DNA of 34,517 bases from an uncultured Acidobacteriota bacterium (lineage in GTDB: Bacteria; Acidobacteriota; Terriglobia; Bryobacterales; Bryobacteraceae). The notes beneath the pieces were generated by a model that was not told the origin of the DNA, did no database searches, and saw nothing but the letters and a program-made list of their open reading frames with translations. Within the stretch, counting starts at the first letter, position 1. Each line of letters opens with the position of its first letter. Positions 16,581-28,303 of this stretch are shown here, piece after piece. The translations under genes and the position numbers were made by a program. Location: positions 1-34,517 of the forward strand of contig CAADGY010000284.1 of NCBI GenBank assembly GCA_900696665.1. The letters run 5' to 3'.

Positions 16581-17195
16581 TCAGTACTCACGAACCTGAA
16601 AAGAGAACCGCTCGGGAGGCAACGAAGACACGGGAGCCGGACTCAAACTCGCCCAGGTATCATAGGCGGACACCGCCACGCGCGAATTCAGAAACAGAAG
16701 GAATTGATTAGAGAAGCACGCCAGCGGAGGAGGCTGGCGAAACGTCAGGCGCAAGCCCACAGCTTCGGCCAGCGGCACACCTTCCGGCTGTATATGCTTG
16801 TCGGCCAGCAGCGTGACAAAACTGCTTCGTCCGGCGTGCGGCCACACATCCGTGCGCAGGAGACGGCGCAGATCCGTACGCGTATCAAACGTCGTTTCGC
16901 ATTGCCGGATCCATTCGAGAATCGAATCGCCCCATTGCCAGTGGCTGACCAGGTTCATATACTGCTCTACCAGGTTCAGCGCGAGATCCATGCGGCGGCG
17001 TTCGAAATCAAGCTTCGTGTTTTCATCCAGCGGCAAGGCGGCAATCATCTCTTCGCTCTCGACGATATCGCCGGCCATCTCCAGGGTGCGGTCCAGGCTG
17101 TTGACAATTTTCTTTGCGCGGATCAAGAGCGGTGGGAGTTCGTGTGTCTTATCGCCGGGTATCTCGACGAAACTGCGGTCACCTACAATATCCAT
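16581..17195 (-). CDS. Protein of unknown function, 204 aa
   Basis: I do not recognise this family. The start is supported by AGAGGGA about 8 nt upstream of the ATG. The first 90 residues look helical (LLIRAKKIVNSLDRTLEMAG and RRRMDLALNLVEQYMNLV). The second half contains DLRRLLRTDVWPHAGRSSFV and a beta-rich, proline-rich end (LTFRQPPPLACFSNQFLLF). There is no signal peptide or transmembrane segment. Codon use and composition match neighbouring genes and the start is well formed, so it is probably a real gene. It is convergent with the S9 peptidase gene, 14 bp away, and lies 125 bp downstream of the next minus-strand gene. Confidence 0.72.
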   Translation of the reverse strand: MDIVGDRSFVEIPGDKTHELPPLLIRAKKIVNSLDRTLEMAGDIVESEEMIAALPLDENTKLDFERRRMDLALNLVEQYMNLVSHWQWGDSILEWIRQCETTFDTRTDLRRLLRTDVWPHAGRSSFVTLLADKHIQPEGVPLAEAVGLRLTFRQPPPLACFSNQFLLFLNSRVAVSAYDTWASLSPAPVSSLPPERFSFQVREY

Positions 17196-17320
17196 CGCCG
17201 TGTCCCTCTAAGACCGGGTACAGAACCCTACTACTTCCGAATATAACGACGTTACGTCAGCAAAACAAGTTTCGTGGCCCGCGTTTGGTACCAATAGGAC
17301 CGGTGAGCAGCGGACGTCCA

Positions 17321-17962
17321 TCAATCAACTCGGGGGTAGCGATAAAAAGCGACCAGCGTGTCGCCGGCAGCCGGCACCGACGCTGCTACGAACAGAATGT
17401 TCTTGCCGCTAAGCGTGTAATCGGATCCTTGCCTTTGGAGCAGCCCGTTACGGTACAGCAAAAGGCTGGCAGCCGGCAACGGAGCAAAGGCGAGTGTGAA
17501 AGATGCGTTCGCACCGTCAATGGAACCGGCGGGCGTTTCGGAATCGGCGAATTCCGGGATCGATTCCATCACGGGATCCGGCGGAAGGACCGCTGTGCTG
17601 GAGATTCGGATATCGCGCAGCTTCAACGGTATAGCACTCGGCGAAACAGCCCACCGCTCTGTGAACTGCGCTTTGCCGTCGCTGTTATAGCGCACGCTGT
17701 AGTAGGCGCCCGCGGATGCATTCGTAGTCGGCACCAGCTTCACCAGCAGGATGCCGTTTACGATCTTAACGGTCATCGACTGGGTCGGGACATTCGAAGC
17801 GTCGCCAGCCTGGAAGCTCTTCCACTCAATAAACACCAGACCGGTGAAACGCGAACCATCCGCGTTATACAAAACGTCCTGGATGGTGGTCAGCGGCGGC
17901 GCGGATAACGCCGGGAAAGCCAATAAGCTCCATAGGCAGAAGATGCGTGCTGAACGAAACAT
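17321..17962 (-). CDS. Exported beta-rich protein of unknown function
   Basis: A 213-residue protein with a signal peptide (MFRSARIFCLWSLLAFPALS) and GGGGG about 5 nt before the ATG. The mature protein seems all-beta: an N-terminal domain with LYNADGSRFTGLVFIEWKSF and NGILLVKLVPTTNASAGAYY is followed, after a Pro-rich hinge, by a small C-terminal domain. That domain (FTLAFAPLPAASLLLYRNGL, GSDYTLSGKNILF, GDTLVAFYRY) resembles receptor- or fibre-like modules known from phage tail and adhesin proteins. It is probably surface-exposed or periplasmic. I know of no function for it, and no phage genes lie nearby. Confidence 0.75.
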   Translation of the reverse strand: MFRSARIFCLWSLLAFPALSAPPLTTIQDVLYNADGSRFTGLVFIEWKSFQAGDASNVPTQSMTVKIVNGILLVKLVPTTNASAGAYYSVRYNSDGKAQFTERWAVSPSAIPLKLRDIRISSTAVLPPDPVMESIPEFADSETPAGSIDGANASFTLAFAPLPAASLLLYRNGLLQRQGSDYTLSGKNILFVAASVPAAGDTLVAFYRYPRVD

Positions 17963-18157
17963 TGAACCCCCATGTTGTTGTGAAGATTTTGCGGCCGAGG
18001 CCGCCGAATACGGCCTCCATCCGGCTTCAGTTTACTGCCGCGGCGGGAAACCCATTCCGGGGCGGGAGCCCATTATTCCGTCTAAGCAGAACAAACAACA
18101 AGGGAATCAGTGGTGAAACAACATCTGTGAACGGTTCACGGGGTAGCAAGCGGTCAC

Positions 18158-21629
<3,472 letters not shown>

Positions 21630-21638
21630 GATGCGGCA

Positions 21639-21842
21639 TCAACCCACGCATTCGAGAATGTAATATTTCCTTCCGTCTTCCTTCGCAATCTGTCCGGCGA
21701 TAGTCCATTCGCGGCCATCGGCGAGATACACGCGGCGGTAGGAATCGTACTCCACTCCGAGCTGCTTTTCCAATCTCGTGCTCTCGACTTCGCGCGTATC
21801 ACCGGGTTCCCAGGCTTGTTTCACGACGCGGAATAGATCCAT
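21639..21842 (-). CDS. Small conserved-looking protein, 67 aa
   Basis: A 67-residue protein starting MDLFRVVKQAWEPGD, with AGGA just upstream of the ATG. A longer in-frame start at 21869 adds nine residues without a ribosome-binding site. The middle reads RLEKQLGVEYDSYRRVYLAD and the end GREWTIAGQIAKEDGRKYYI, a compact alpha/beta pattern that would suit a small cytoplasmic protein. I do not recognise it. Codon composition agrees with the neighbouring genes. It is convergent with the E1 gene (9 bp between stops) and divergent from the Flp pilin gene. Confidence 0.6.
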   Translation of the reverse strand: MDLFRVVKQAWEPGDTREVESTRLEKQLGVEYDSYRRVYLADGREWTIAGQIAKEDGRKYYILECVG

Positions 21843-21910
21843 TTCCTGAGTATACCTGCCGTCCGGCAACAGTCTTTTACAGCTGTGTTCTAAGGTTTTC
21901 AGCCAATTTT

Positions 21911-21940
21911 TTGAACGAATTTCCGATGCTACTTTTGAAT
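21911..21940 (+). promoter_or_regulatory. Possible promoter of the Flp pilin gene
   Basis: TTGAAC (21911-21916) and TTGAAT (21935-21940) are 18 bp apart and match the -35 and -10 consensus at five and four positions. The predicted leader includes a 12-bp palindrome, AGGCA-GT-TGCCT (21947-21958), just before the strong Shine-Dalgarno, so an operator or leader hairpin is possible. The match is moderate. Confidence 0.3.
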
Positions 21941-21979
21941 AGCAACAGGCAGTTGCCTAGGGAGAGGAGAGAGTACCTT

Positions 21980-22171
21980 ATGAAGAGAATCAACAGTGCA
22001 GTTTGGAAATTGCGAATCTGGAAAGATACCCGCGGCCAGGACCTCATCGAGTACGCGCTGATGGCGGGATTCATCGCTGTGATGGCAGCGGTTGCGGTTC
22101 CGGCGCTGACCGGCCAGATCGAGAGCCTTTTCGGAAGAATCGGCACCGCTCTCAACGGAATCAATCCGTAG
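21980..22171 (+). CDS. Flp-family type IVb pilin
   Basis: A 63-residue prepilin, the normal size for the family. After a basic leader (MKRINSAVWKLRIWKDTRG), the prepilin cleavage site follows Gly, giving QDLIEYALMAGFIAVMAAV with Glu at +5 and Tyr at +6, the diagnostic residues. The hydrophobic helix continues to VPALTGQIESLFGRIG, the usual C-terminal part. The ATG follows a very strong purine-rich site (GGAGAGGAGAG). Such pilins are processed by a TadV-type peptidase and assembled by the Tad secretion machine, none of which is encoded here. A perfect intrinsic terminator follows 23 bp after the stop, so it is a monocistronic unit. Confidence 0.93.
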   Translation: MKRINSAVWKLRIWKDTRGQDLIEYALMAGFIAVMAAVAVPALTGQIESLFGRIGTALNGINP

Positions 22172-22194
22172 TTCTTGTGACCATTGACTATTGA

Positions 22195-22228
22195 ACGGGC
22201 CGCTCCGGTCGGCCCGTATCATTTTTTT
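22195..22228 (+). terminator. Rho-independent terminator of the pilin gene
   Basis: An 8-bp GC-rich stem, ACGGGCCG and CGGCCCGT, with a 7-nt loop is followed by ATCA and seven T residues (22222-22228). The T run also contains part of the stop codon of the convergent LarA-like gene. In the other direction no T-tract follows the stem, so it works as a terminator only for the plus strand. Confidence 0.88.
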
Positions 22229-23519
22229 AGACCGTAGTCCCCACACCCTCCGCAGCCAGTTTCTTCAGATCCACCAGATTGCCGGTAGCATCGAAAGTCA
22301 GATCGACCGGGCCCGCCACGATCTCCAGCATCGGGTTGGCACGGATCTCATCAAGCAGGTTGCTGCTGAATGCAAACAGTCCCAGTTCCATGGTGTTCCG
22401 CATCCACCCGAACGTCACATCCTGCACGGAGAATTTGCCCACGGTCGGCCAGATGCGCTCCAGGCATTCCCTGTCCGTGGGGAAATGAATAGGCGTGCGG
22501 ATTGCCGCCGGCGTGGACGCCGTCAAGGAATTGATGTGCGTCGGTTTCCAGTCAATCCGGTTCACCAGGCGGTCCGTCACAATGTCGGCCATGCCCAGTC
22601 CCACACCGTTGTTGTAGGTTAAATCGCTCAAGTCCCGCAGAAAGATGCGGTGAATCTGTGGCGCGTCGGGCAGGGGATTATAGTGGCAATTGATGCTGCG
22701 GTTGATCACCTTCGTGTCCATACCCGCGCCGCTGATGTTCTTGCCGATCTCGTCGATGATGAGAATGTCCAACTCGCGTACCGGGATGCGCCCCATCCAC
22801 GATTTCACCAACGCCTGAAGTTCCTCGTCGCGGCGCTCCATATCTTCCACTGGAACAGCCGTCAATTGCGCAGTGTTGTGGTTGGCGTCCTCCAGGATCG
22901 CCAGGCCACCGAGAATCTTGCCCGACTTCAGCACCTGCCGCCCTACGCTTCGAATGACGGCTTCCAAGCCGATCTTGTATCCGAAGGTGTGATACTGTTG
23001 CGCACCGGCGAATTTTCCCAGGCCGATAGCCATCATTTTGTACAGCCCGCTTTCGATCTTCCCGGTGAAATCGGTGTGCCACTTTATCCGTCCCACCAGC
23101 ATGACGCCGTCGCTGTCGTAAGCGCGCTTATCCAAAAACGCTTCAATGCCCTCAGCGGTCTTCCCCAGAGAAACAACCTCGAGTGCGCTGATGACGGGAC
23201 ATCCCATCGTGGCTTCGTGGATGCCGTAGTGGGCCAGAACATCGGCTTGGCCTTCAGCCGTTGCCGCCCCATGACTGCCCATGGCGGGAAAGATAAACGG
23301 ATGAGCGCCGTTGGACTTCCAGTAGTCGACAACAGCGCGCACGATTGTAGAGAGATGGGCGATTCCGCGGCTGCCGACGCCAATGGCGACCTTACCCCCA
23401 GGTTTCAGCCGCGAGGCGAAATCCGCCTCAGTGAGCTGCCGCATTGCTTCTGCTGGGATATCGGCGATCCGGCGGTCTGGAAAGTTCTGCTTGACGACGT
23501 AAAACTGAGGGAACTCCAT
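22227..23519 (-). CDS. LarA-like / DUF2088 family protein (nickel-dependent racemase related)
   Basis: A 430-residue protein related to lactate racemase LarA, whose characterised members use a nickel-pincer nucleotide cofactor. The N-terminal domain has KVAIGVGSRGIAHLSTIVRA and FPAMGSHGAATAEGQ. The GSHG at residues 80-83 is at the place of the GxHR-type histidine loop. The central part contains VGRIKWHTDFTGKIESGLYK, then QQYHTFGYKIGLEAV. The C-terminal domain includes DEIGKNISGAGMDTKV and FLRDLSDLTYNNGVGLGMAD. No larB, larC or larE cofactor genes are in the window, so racemase activity is not established; a different epimerase or dehydratase is possible. GAGGG precedes the ATG very closely. 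Confidence 0.85.
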   Translation of the reverse strand: MEFPQFYVVKQNFPDRRIADIPAEAMRQLTEADFASRLKPGGKVAIGVGSRGIAHLSTIVRAVVDYWKSNGAHPFIFPAMGSHGAATAEGQADVLAHYGIHEATMGCPVISALEVVSLGKTAEGIEAFLDKRAYDSDGVMLVGRIKWHTDFTGKIESGLYKMMAIGLGKFAGAQQYHTFGYKIGLEAVIRSVGRQVLKSGKILGGLAILEDANHNTAQLTAVPVEDMERRDEELQALVKSWMGRIPVRELDILIIDEIGKNISGAGMDTKVINRSINCHYNPLPDAPQIHRIFLRDLSDLTYNNGVGLGMADIVTDRLVNRIDWKPTHINSLTASTPAAIRTPIHFPTDRECLERIWPTVGKFSVQDVTFGWMRNTMELGLFAFSSNLLDEIRANPMLEIVAGPVDLTFDATGNLVDLKKLAAEGVGTTV

Positions 23520-23563
23520 GCCCTCACTATATCAAAATGAGGTTGGCCCACCCCTCTTTAACG

Positions 23564-24151
23564 TTAGTCCTCAGCCCATTCCCTTTCGAGCATTCGGGAG
23601 TATTCTCCGGAGGCGTACAGATCGAAGTCGAAGTTGGCCGGTCCGATACGCGGGAAGAAGGCGAGTGACTGGCGGCATTCAAAGAGACTGTCCGCATAGC
23701 GATAGTAGTTGCGGATAAACTGGTCGGACAACACCAACCGGTCTGGCATCTCCGTGAACATGGCATTCATGCCCAGCGCGCGCCCGAAAATGGAAGAGTA
23801 GTCCGCCACGCCCCACTGCTTCAACTTCGCTTGCACCCTCGCCGGAGGGCACCGCACCAGGAAATCACTAAAACTCTGATACTTGAGCTCCGCTCTGCGC
23901 AGTTCGTCTTCACTGGCGGCGAACTCCAGGCACTGTTCGATCCAACGCTCGAGATCCTTGCCGACATAGAACAACATCCGAATCTCGCAATAGCGGCCCT
24001 CAATAACCCTCTGCTCGAGTTCCGCATGTGAATGGGGACCGGCAGGCAGAAGTCCTTGCAGCATGAGAGTGGCTCGCGAACTCTCGACAAGTTTGCCCGG
24101 GCCGCCTGAATCTGCGAACGGGTGCAGGATCAGGGGAGGTAACTTCCACAT
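23564..24151 (-). CDS. Protein of unknown function, 195 aa
   Basis: A predominantly helical soluble protein that I cannot assign. I chose the ATG giving MWKLPPLILHPFADSGGPGK, with GGGA upstream; the in-frame ATG at 24181 has no ribosome-binding site. The protein contains ELEQRVIEGRYCEIRMLFYV, then a helical block, and a C-terminal half with QWGVADYSSIFGRALGMNAM and SDQFIRNYYRYADSLFECRQ, all with regular heptad-like spacing. There is no signal peptide. It lies 44 bp upstream of the LarA-like gene and 104 bp downstream of the M28 peptidase gene on the same strand. Confidence 0.72.
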   Translation of the reverse strand: MWKLPPLILHPFADSGGPGKLVESSRATLMLQGLLPAGPHSHAELEQRVIEGRYCEIRMLFYVGKDLERWIEQCLEFAASEDELRRAELKYQSFSDFLVRCPPARVQAKLKQWGVADYSSIFGRALGMNAMFTEMPDRLVLSDQFIRNYYRYADSLFECRQSLAFFPRIGPANFDFDLYASGEYSRMLEREWAED

Positions 24152-24255
24152 GGAATGTCCCGAAATGGACGCAGGTTGCATCTATCTACTCATCGTCGGA
24201 AATCGGCCGGAATTTAGGAAAACATAAAACAGAGTCTCTCGCTCCCACTCGCACC

Positions 24256-25806
24256 TTAGAAAACAGCGGCCGTGGCACTTCTTGGAAATGATCGCAAAAA
24301 TCCTGGCTGTTCGGGAGCTTCCATCAAAGTCTCCATCACTTCGGCCACCAGACCTAGCAGGTTTGCCGCACCCTCGGCGTTGATCTTCTCCCACGTGTCG
24401 GTCGGGCGGTGATAATCGGCATGTAAGCCGGAAAAGAAAAATAGCACCGGAACTTCACGGGCCAGAAAGGCATTATGATCGCTGGACCCATATCCTGTTC
24501 TATCGTTGAATTCCAGGTGCAGCCCGCGCGGTGTTGCTAGCCGCTCAACCATCTCCCTGAATGCGCGTGAAGTGTTCGCGCCGCCCACGGTAACCGCGTT
24601 CTCCCGGATCCGGCCAATCATATCCAGGTTCACCATCGCCACCGTACCGCCCATTTGCGCCAGCCCGGAGCGTACAAATTGGCTGGAGCCCAGCAACCCA
24701 ACCTCCTCCCCAGCAAAAGCCAAAAAAAGCGCGCCGCGGGTTCTGCGGGGCTGCGATGAGAAGTGGCGCGCCAATTCGAGTACCCCCGCCGTTCCTGAAG
24801 CGTTGTCATCGGCTCCCGGGTGTGGCTTCCCTTCCCCGCCCGGCGCCATCGAGTACAATTCGCCCAGCCCCAGGTGATCGTAGTGAGCGCCCACCGCCAC
24901 GAATTTCTCTGTTTCGCCGGGCGCATAGGCGGCGACGTTCCTTACGTTGCGCTGTTGCCGCTTTACGTCAACTTCCAGGGCCACGCGCAGGGATTCATCC
25001 AGAGGAAACGATCTTGGCTGCAAGTCGCCGTCGATCTCCCCGGCGATCTTCCGCAGGTCCTTGCCCGCGCTGTGCACCCATGCTTCGGCAATGGACCATT
25101 TGACTTGCACGCAGGGTATGCCGGTATCACCGGGACCTAAACTGCGGATGAACGGGTCGAGTTCGTCGGCGCTGCCGGCATGCCCGGCCAGATCGCTGAC
25201 CATGATGATTCCCAAAGCGCCATGCATCCTCGCCGTAAGCACTTTCGTTAATGTTTGGGCGTGTTCGGTATAGATTCTCCCGGCGAACGGACTCTGTTCG
25301 TCGAACTCCTGCGGCTCGTGCCGCATGATGAGCACGAACTTGTCTCTCACATCCAGCCCCGCAAAATCATCGTAGCCGTATTCCGGCGCCGTGATCCCAT
25401 AGCCTGCAAATACGACACCGCCGTGAAAACTGCCACGCGCCGAGAAATTCAAAGGCAAAAAATCCTCGCCCGCTTTCAACACGCTTTCCTGGCCATCGAG
25501 GGCATACTTAAGCCGGTTCCGCGGGCCGATCTTCGCATTTACAGTCACCGGAAATTCCTGGAAATAGCTGCCGCCGGTGATGGGCCGGAGTCCAAGGCTC
25601 TCAAATTCGCGCGCGATATACCGCGCGGCTTTGTCCAACTCGGCGGATCCCGTGGCACGGCCCTTCATTTCGTCCGAGGCCAGATACTTGACGTGAGCCA
25701 GGTAGCGGTCCGGCTCTATCCGGACCGGAGCCAGCTTTCCGGCCCAAACAAGCGCGGAGGCCGCGATGGCACACGCCGCTATCGCACATTTTCGCGAGTG
25801 GGTCAT
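24256..25806 (-). CDS. Exported M28 family zinc metallopeptidase with PA domain
   Basis: A 516-residue aminopeptidase-type enzyme. The N-terminus MTHSRKCAIAACAIAASALV is a signal peptide. A protease-associated (PA) insert spans about residues 135-265 (GGVVFAGYGITAPEYGYDDF, ALGIIMVSDLAGH). The catalytic domain follows with the co-catalytic zinc ligands in order: His in VGAHYDHLG, Asp in GADDNASG, Glu-Glu in AGEEVGLLGS, Asp in NLDMIGR and His in HADYHRPTD. All are intact, so activity is likely. It probably trims peptides in the periplasm or outside the cell. It is the last gene of a tight minus-strand run (8-bp gap to the DsbA-like gene). Confidence 0.95.
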   Translation of the reverse strand: MTHSRKCAIAACAIAASALVWAGKLAPVRIEPDRYLAHVKYLASDEMKGRATGSAELDKAARYIAREFESLGLRPITGGSYFQEFPVTVNAKIGPRNRLKYALDGQESVLKAGEDFLPLNFSARGSFHGGVVFAGYGITAPEYGYDDFAGLDVRDKFVLIMRHEPQEFDEQSPFAGRIYTEHAQTLTKVLTARMHGALGIIMVSDLAGHAGSADELDPFIRSLGPGDTGIPCVQVKWSIAEAWVHSAGKDLRKIAGEIDGDLQPRSFPLDESLRVALEVDVKRQQRNVRNVAAYAPGETEKFVAVGAHYDHLGLGELYSMAPGGEGKPHPGADDNASGTAGVLELARHFSSQPRRTRGALFLAFAGEEVGLLGSSQFVRSGLAQMGGTVAMVNLDMIGRIRENAVTVGGANTSRAFREMVERLATPRGLHLEFNDRTGYGSSDHNAFLAREVPVLFFFSGLHADYHRPTDTWEKINAEGAANLLGLVAEVMETLMEAPEQPGFLRSFPRSATAAVF

Positions 25807-25814
25807 CGACGCGA

Positions 25815-26744
25815 CTATTTGCTTGCGAACGGAAGGGTAACCTGGCAGCAGTTGGCAGCGGCCTTTTTCTGGAATTCAATCTCCCGCTCGATGACCCCGC
25901 GCATCTGTTCCCACGGCATTCCGATCACCCTGCGCCCGTTGATGAACAGATAGGGCGTACGGTCGACGTTCAACGCCCTTCCCTCGGCGATGGATACGTT
26001 GACTTCATTCTCGGTGGCTCTCGTATCCAGGCATCGGCCGAGCGCGAGGGAGTCGAGATTCCTGCCGTTGGCAAATTCCAGTATCTTTGCCTTTACGTTA
26101 TCCGGCTGTATCTCAGACTGGTGGGCAAAGATCCAGTCGTGAAACTCCCAGAATGCCGCCTTGTTTTGCCGGTACACGCAACGTCCGCCGATGGCCGCCA
26201 ACCGGGCCCAATTGTGAATCTGATCCAGCGGATAATCCTTGAAGAATACACGGACCTGTTCCGGGAACGCTTTCGGCAGCTCGTTCCGTACCAGTTGAGC
26301 TTCCTGCCTGCAATAGGGGCACTGATAGTCACTGAAAACGACCACAGTCACCGGTGCGTTCTCGGGTCCGAAACCTGGGGCGGTGCTTGTTTTTAAAGCC
26401 GCAGCCGTGCTCTCAAATGGATTACGGTTGATGTCGAGCACATTGCCACGGATGATCTTCTGGCCGTCCTGTGAGACGAACAACGTCTCTTTGTGCTGTT
26501 CCTGGCCCTGCTTGGCCTGTACGTCAACTTCCAAGAGGCCGGGGATAGAGGATGGTCTCGGGTCGCCCACGCTGATAGTGACGTCCGGCCCCCACATATG
26601 CTGCAGGTAAGACTGCAATGCGGTTTTGCTCACCGCCGGGCCGCCCTGTCCTCGGCGTTCCGCGTTCGTTTGCGGCGTCTCCGCGGCGGCGTAGCCGCAC
26701 AGGGCAAACACCACGCCAATCAATGCCATACTTCGGTTGTTCAT
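25815..26744 (-). CDS. Exported DsbA-like thioredoxin-fold protein
   Basis: A 309-residue protein with a signal peptide (MNNRSMALIGVVFALCGYAA) and AGGGGTGA immediately before the ATG. The first 125 mature residues are an extra N-terminal domain (TALQSYLQHMWGPDVTISVG) seen in many DsbA-like proteins of Acidobacteria. The thioredoxin domain has the active site FSDYQCPYCRQEA at about residue 168 and the cis-proline loop VDRTPYLFINGRRVIG near residue 275, with the helical insertion between them. It should catalyse thiol-disulfide exchange in exported proteins. The C-terminal CC pair (AANCCQ) is unusual. No DsbB partner is encoded nearby. Confidence 0.93.
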   Translation of the reverse strand: MNNRSMALIGVVFALCGYAAAETPQTNAERRGQGGPAVSKTALQSYLQHMWGPDVTISVGDPRPSSIPGLLEVDVQAKQGQEQHKETLFVSQDGQKIIRGNVLDINRNPFESTAAALKTSTAPGFGPENAPVTVVVFSDYQCPYCRQEAQLVRNELPKAFPEQVRVFFKDYPLDQIHNWARLAAIGGRCVYRQNKAAFWEFHDWIFAHQSEIQPDNVKAKILEFANGRNLDSLALGRCLDTRATENEVNVSIAEGRALNVDRTPYLFINGRRVIGMPWEQMRGVIEREIEFQKKAAANCCQVTLPFASK

Positions 26745-26758
26745 TTCACCCCTGATCG

Positions 26759-28297
26759 CTACAACACCGGGCCGATGCGCCAGGGAACAAACTCTTTGTG
26801 CCCTAATCGCTCGGCGCAGGTTTTCTCTCCTGAAGCCGTGCGCAAAATTGCGTCAAAGATCTCCTTGCCAACTTCCCGGACGCTCGTTTCGCCGTCCGCA
26901 ATACGTCCGGCATTGATATCCATGTTATCCATCATGCGCCTATACGTATTGCTGTTACTTGCAATCTTCAGGACGGGAACGGTCGGGAACCCGATGGCGC
27001 TGCCCCGGCCGGTGGTGAACGCGATGATATTGACCCCACCCGCGGCCAGTCCGGTCAACGATACGGGGTCGTAACCGGGCGTGTTCATGAAAACGAACCC
27101 CGGCGACATAATCCGCTCAGCATAATCGACCGCATCGTTCAGCGTGGAGGTGCCCGCTTTGGCAACGGCCCCCAGCGACTTCTCGAGGATGTTCGTCAGC
27201 CCGCCCTCTTTGTTGCCCGGCGACGGATTGTCGTCGAAACTACCTCCGAAACGGTTCAGATAGGTTTTGTATTGACGAATGAACCCAAGCAGCCTTTCAG
27301 CCACCTGGCGGTTTCGTGCGCGCTTTACCAGCAAATGCTCCGCACCGAAAATTTCCGTGGTTTCCGCCAGCACCGCCGTCGCGCCGGTCTCCGCCAGCAT
27401 ATCGGAGCAGACACCCAATGCGGGATTGGCGGTGATGCCGGAGAACGAGTCGGAGCCACCGCAGTTCAGCCCAACAACAATTTTGGATACTGGCGTTTCG
27501 GCCCGCTTTTCGCAGCTCGCCCGTTCAATCATTCGCGCGATATGCGCCCGCGCCGCTTCAAGCGTGGCGCGAGTCCCGCCACTGGCCTGAAGAGTGAGGC
27601 CCCACAGCCGGTCCGGCGCCGGCGCGCCCGCTCCAAGATAGTGGTCAATCTGGTTCGTCTCGCAGCCGAGTCCTAGAATGATGGCGCCCGAGACGTTGGG
27701 ATGATTCAGCACTCCGGCGAGTGTTCGCTGCAATTGAGCTGTGTCGGGACCGATGGAATGCGCGCAGCCTTCGCCGTGCGGGAACGCCACTACGCCATCC
27801 ACGTTCGGCGGAAGAGTCTCGCCGTAATAGCTGGCCGCGATGAGTTCGGCCGTGTGCGCGGCGCAATTACTAGCCGCTACGACAGCGATGTAGTTGCGGG
27901 TACCTGCCCTGCCATCCTCGCGCGGGTAGCCGAGAAACGTCTGAGTTGCTGCGGCTGCATCCGGCAGCGGAAGGTCGCCTTCCGGAAACTCGTAGGTGAG
28001 CGGCAGTTCCTCAAACGAGACGTTGTGCGTGTGCACATGCCGGCCGGCTTCGATGAGGACCCGCGCCCGGCCCATCGCCTGGCCGTAGCGCACCACCATC
28101 TCTTCCGGCCGGATGGCTTTCAGTGCGATCTTATGACCCGCCGGAACCGCATCGGCTACCTTCACCGCCGCCCCTTCGACGAAAATCGTTTGCCCGGCGG
28201 ATAACGGCGCCCGCGCGACAGCGATGTTGTCCGAAGGATGGAGATGGATTGCCACGTTCTCCGCCGTGGGGATCTTTACGATATCGAAGACAGCCAT
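26759..28297 (-). CDS. UxaA family dehydratase (altronate dehydratase-like)
   Basis: A 512-residue hydro-lyase of the altronate/galactarate dehydratase family, which removes water from sugar acids to give 2-keto-3-deoxy acids. The N-terminal SAF-type domain (residues 1-95) ends at HVHTHNVSFEELPL. The catalytic part starts at GYPREDGRAGTRNYIAVVAA and has GLGCETNQI, VGLNCGGSDSFSGITANPAL, FMNTPGYDPVSLTGLAAGG and FTTGRGSAIGFPTVPVLKI, all typical. No uxaB, uxaC or kdgK homologues are present in the window, so the precise sugar acid is not known. It sits inside a run of genes for exported proteins, 6 bp after the HIT gene and 14 bp before the DsbA-like gene. Confidence 0.93.
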   Translation of the reverse strand: MAVFDIVKIPTAENVAIHLHPSDNIAVARAPLSAGQTIFVEGAAVKVADAVPAGHKIALKAIRPEEMVVRYGQAMGRARVLIEAGRHVHTHNVSFEELPLTYEFPEGDLPLPDAAAATQTFLGYPREDGRAGTRNYIAVVAASNCAAHTAELIAASYYGETLPPNVDGVVAFPHGEGCAHSIGPDTAQLQRTLAGVLNHPNVSGAIILGLGCETNQIDHYLGAGAPAPDRLWGLTLQASGGTRATLEAARAHIARMIERASCEKRAETPVSKIVVGLNCGGSDSFSGITANPALGVCSDMLAETGATAVLAETTEIFGAEHLLVKRARNRQVAERLLGFIRQYKTYLNRFGGSFDDNPSPGNKEGGLTNILEKSLGAVAKAGTSTLNDAVDYAERIMSPGFVFMNTPGYDPVSLTGLAAGGVNIIAFTTGRGSAIGFPTVPVLKIASNSNTYRRMMDNMDINAGRIADGETSVREVGKEIFDAILRTASGEKTCAERLGHKEFVPWRIGPVL

Positions 28298-28303
28298 TCC
28301 TAT

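Noticed and set aside
22650-23540. 296-aa plus-strand open frame opposite the LarA-like gene
   Set aside because: Antisense shadow of a gene with conserved motifs; His/Gln-rich with no domain.
24965-24985. About 15 bp shared between the M28 gene and the DsbA-like gene (near 26520)
   Set aside because: Both encode a short Leu-Glu-Val-Asp-Val-type strand; chance similarity with no extension on either side.
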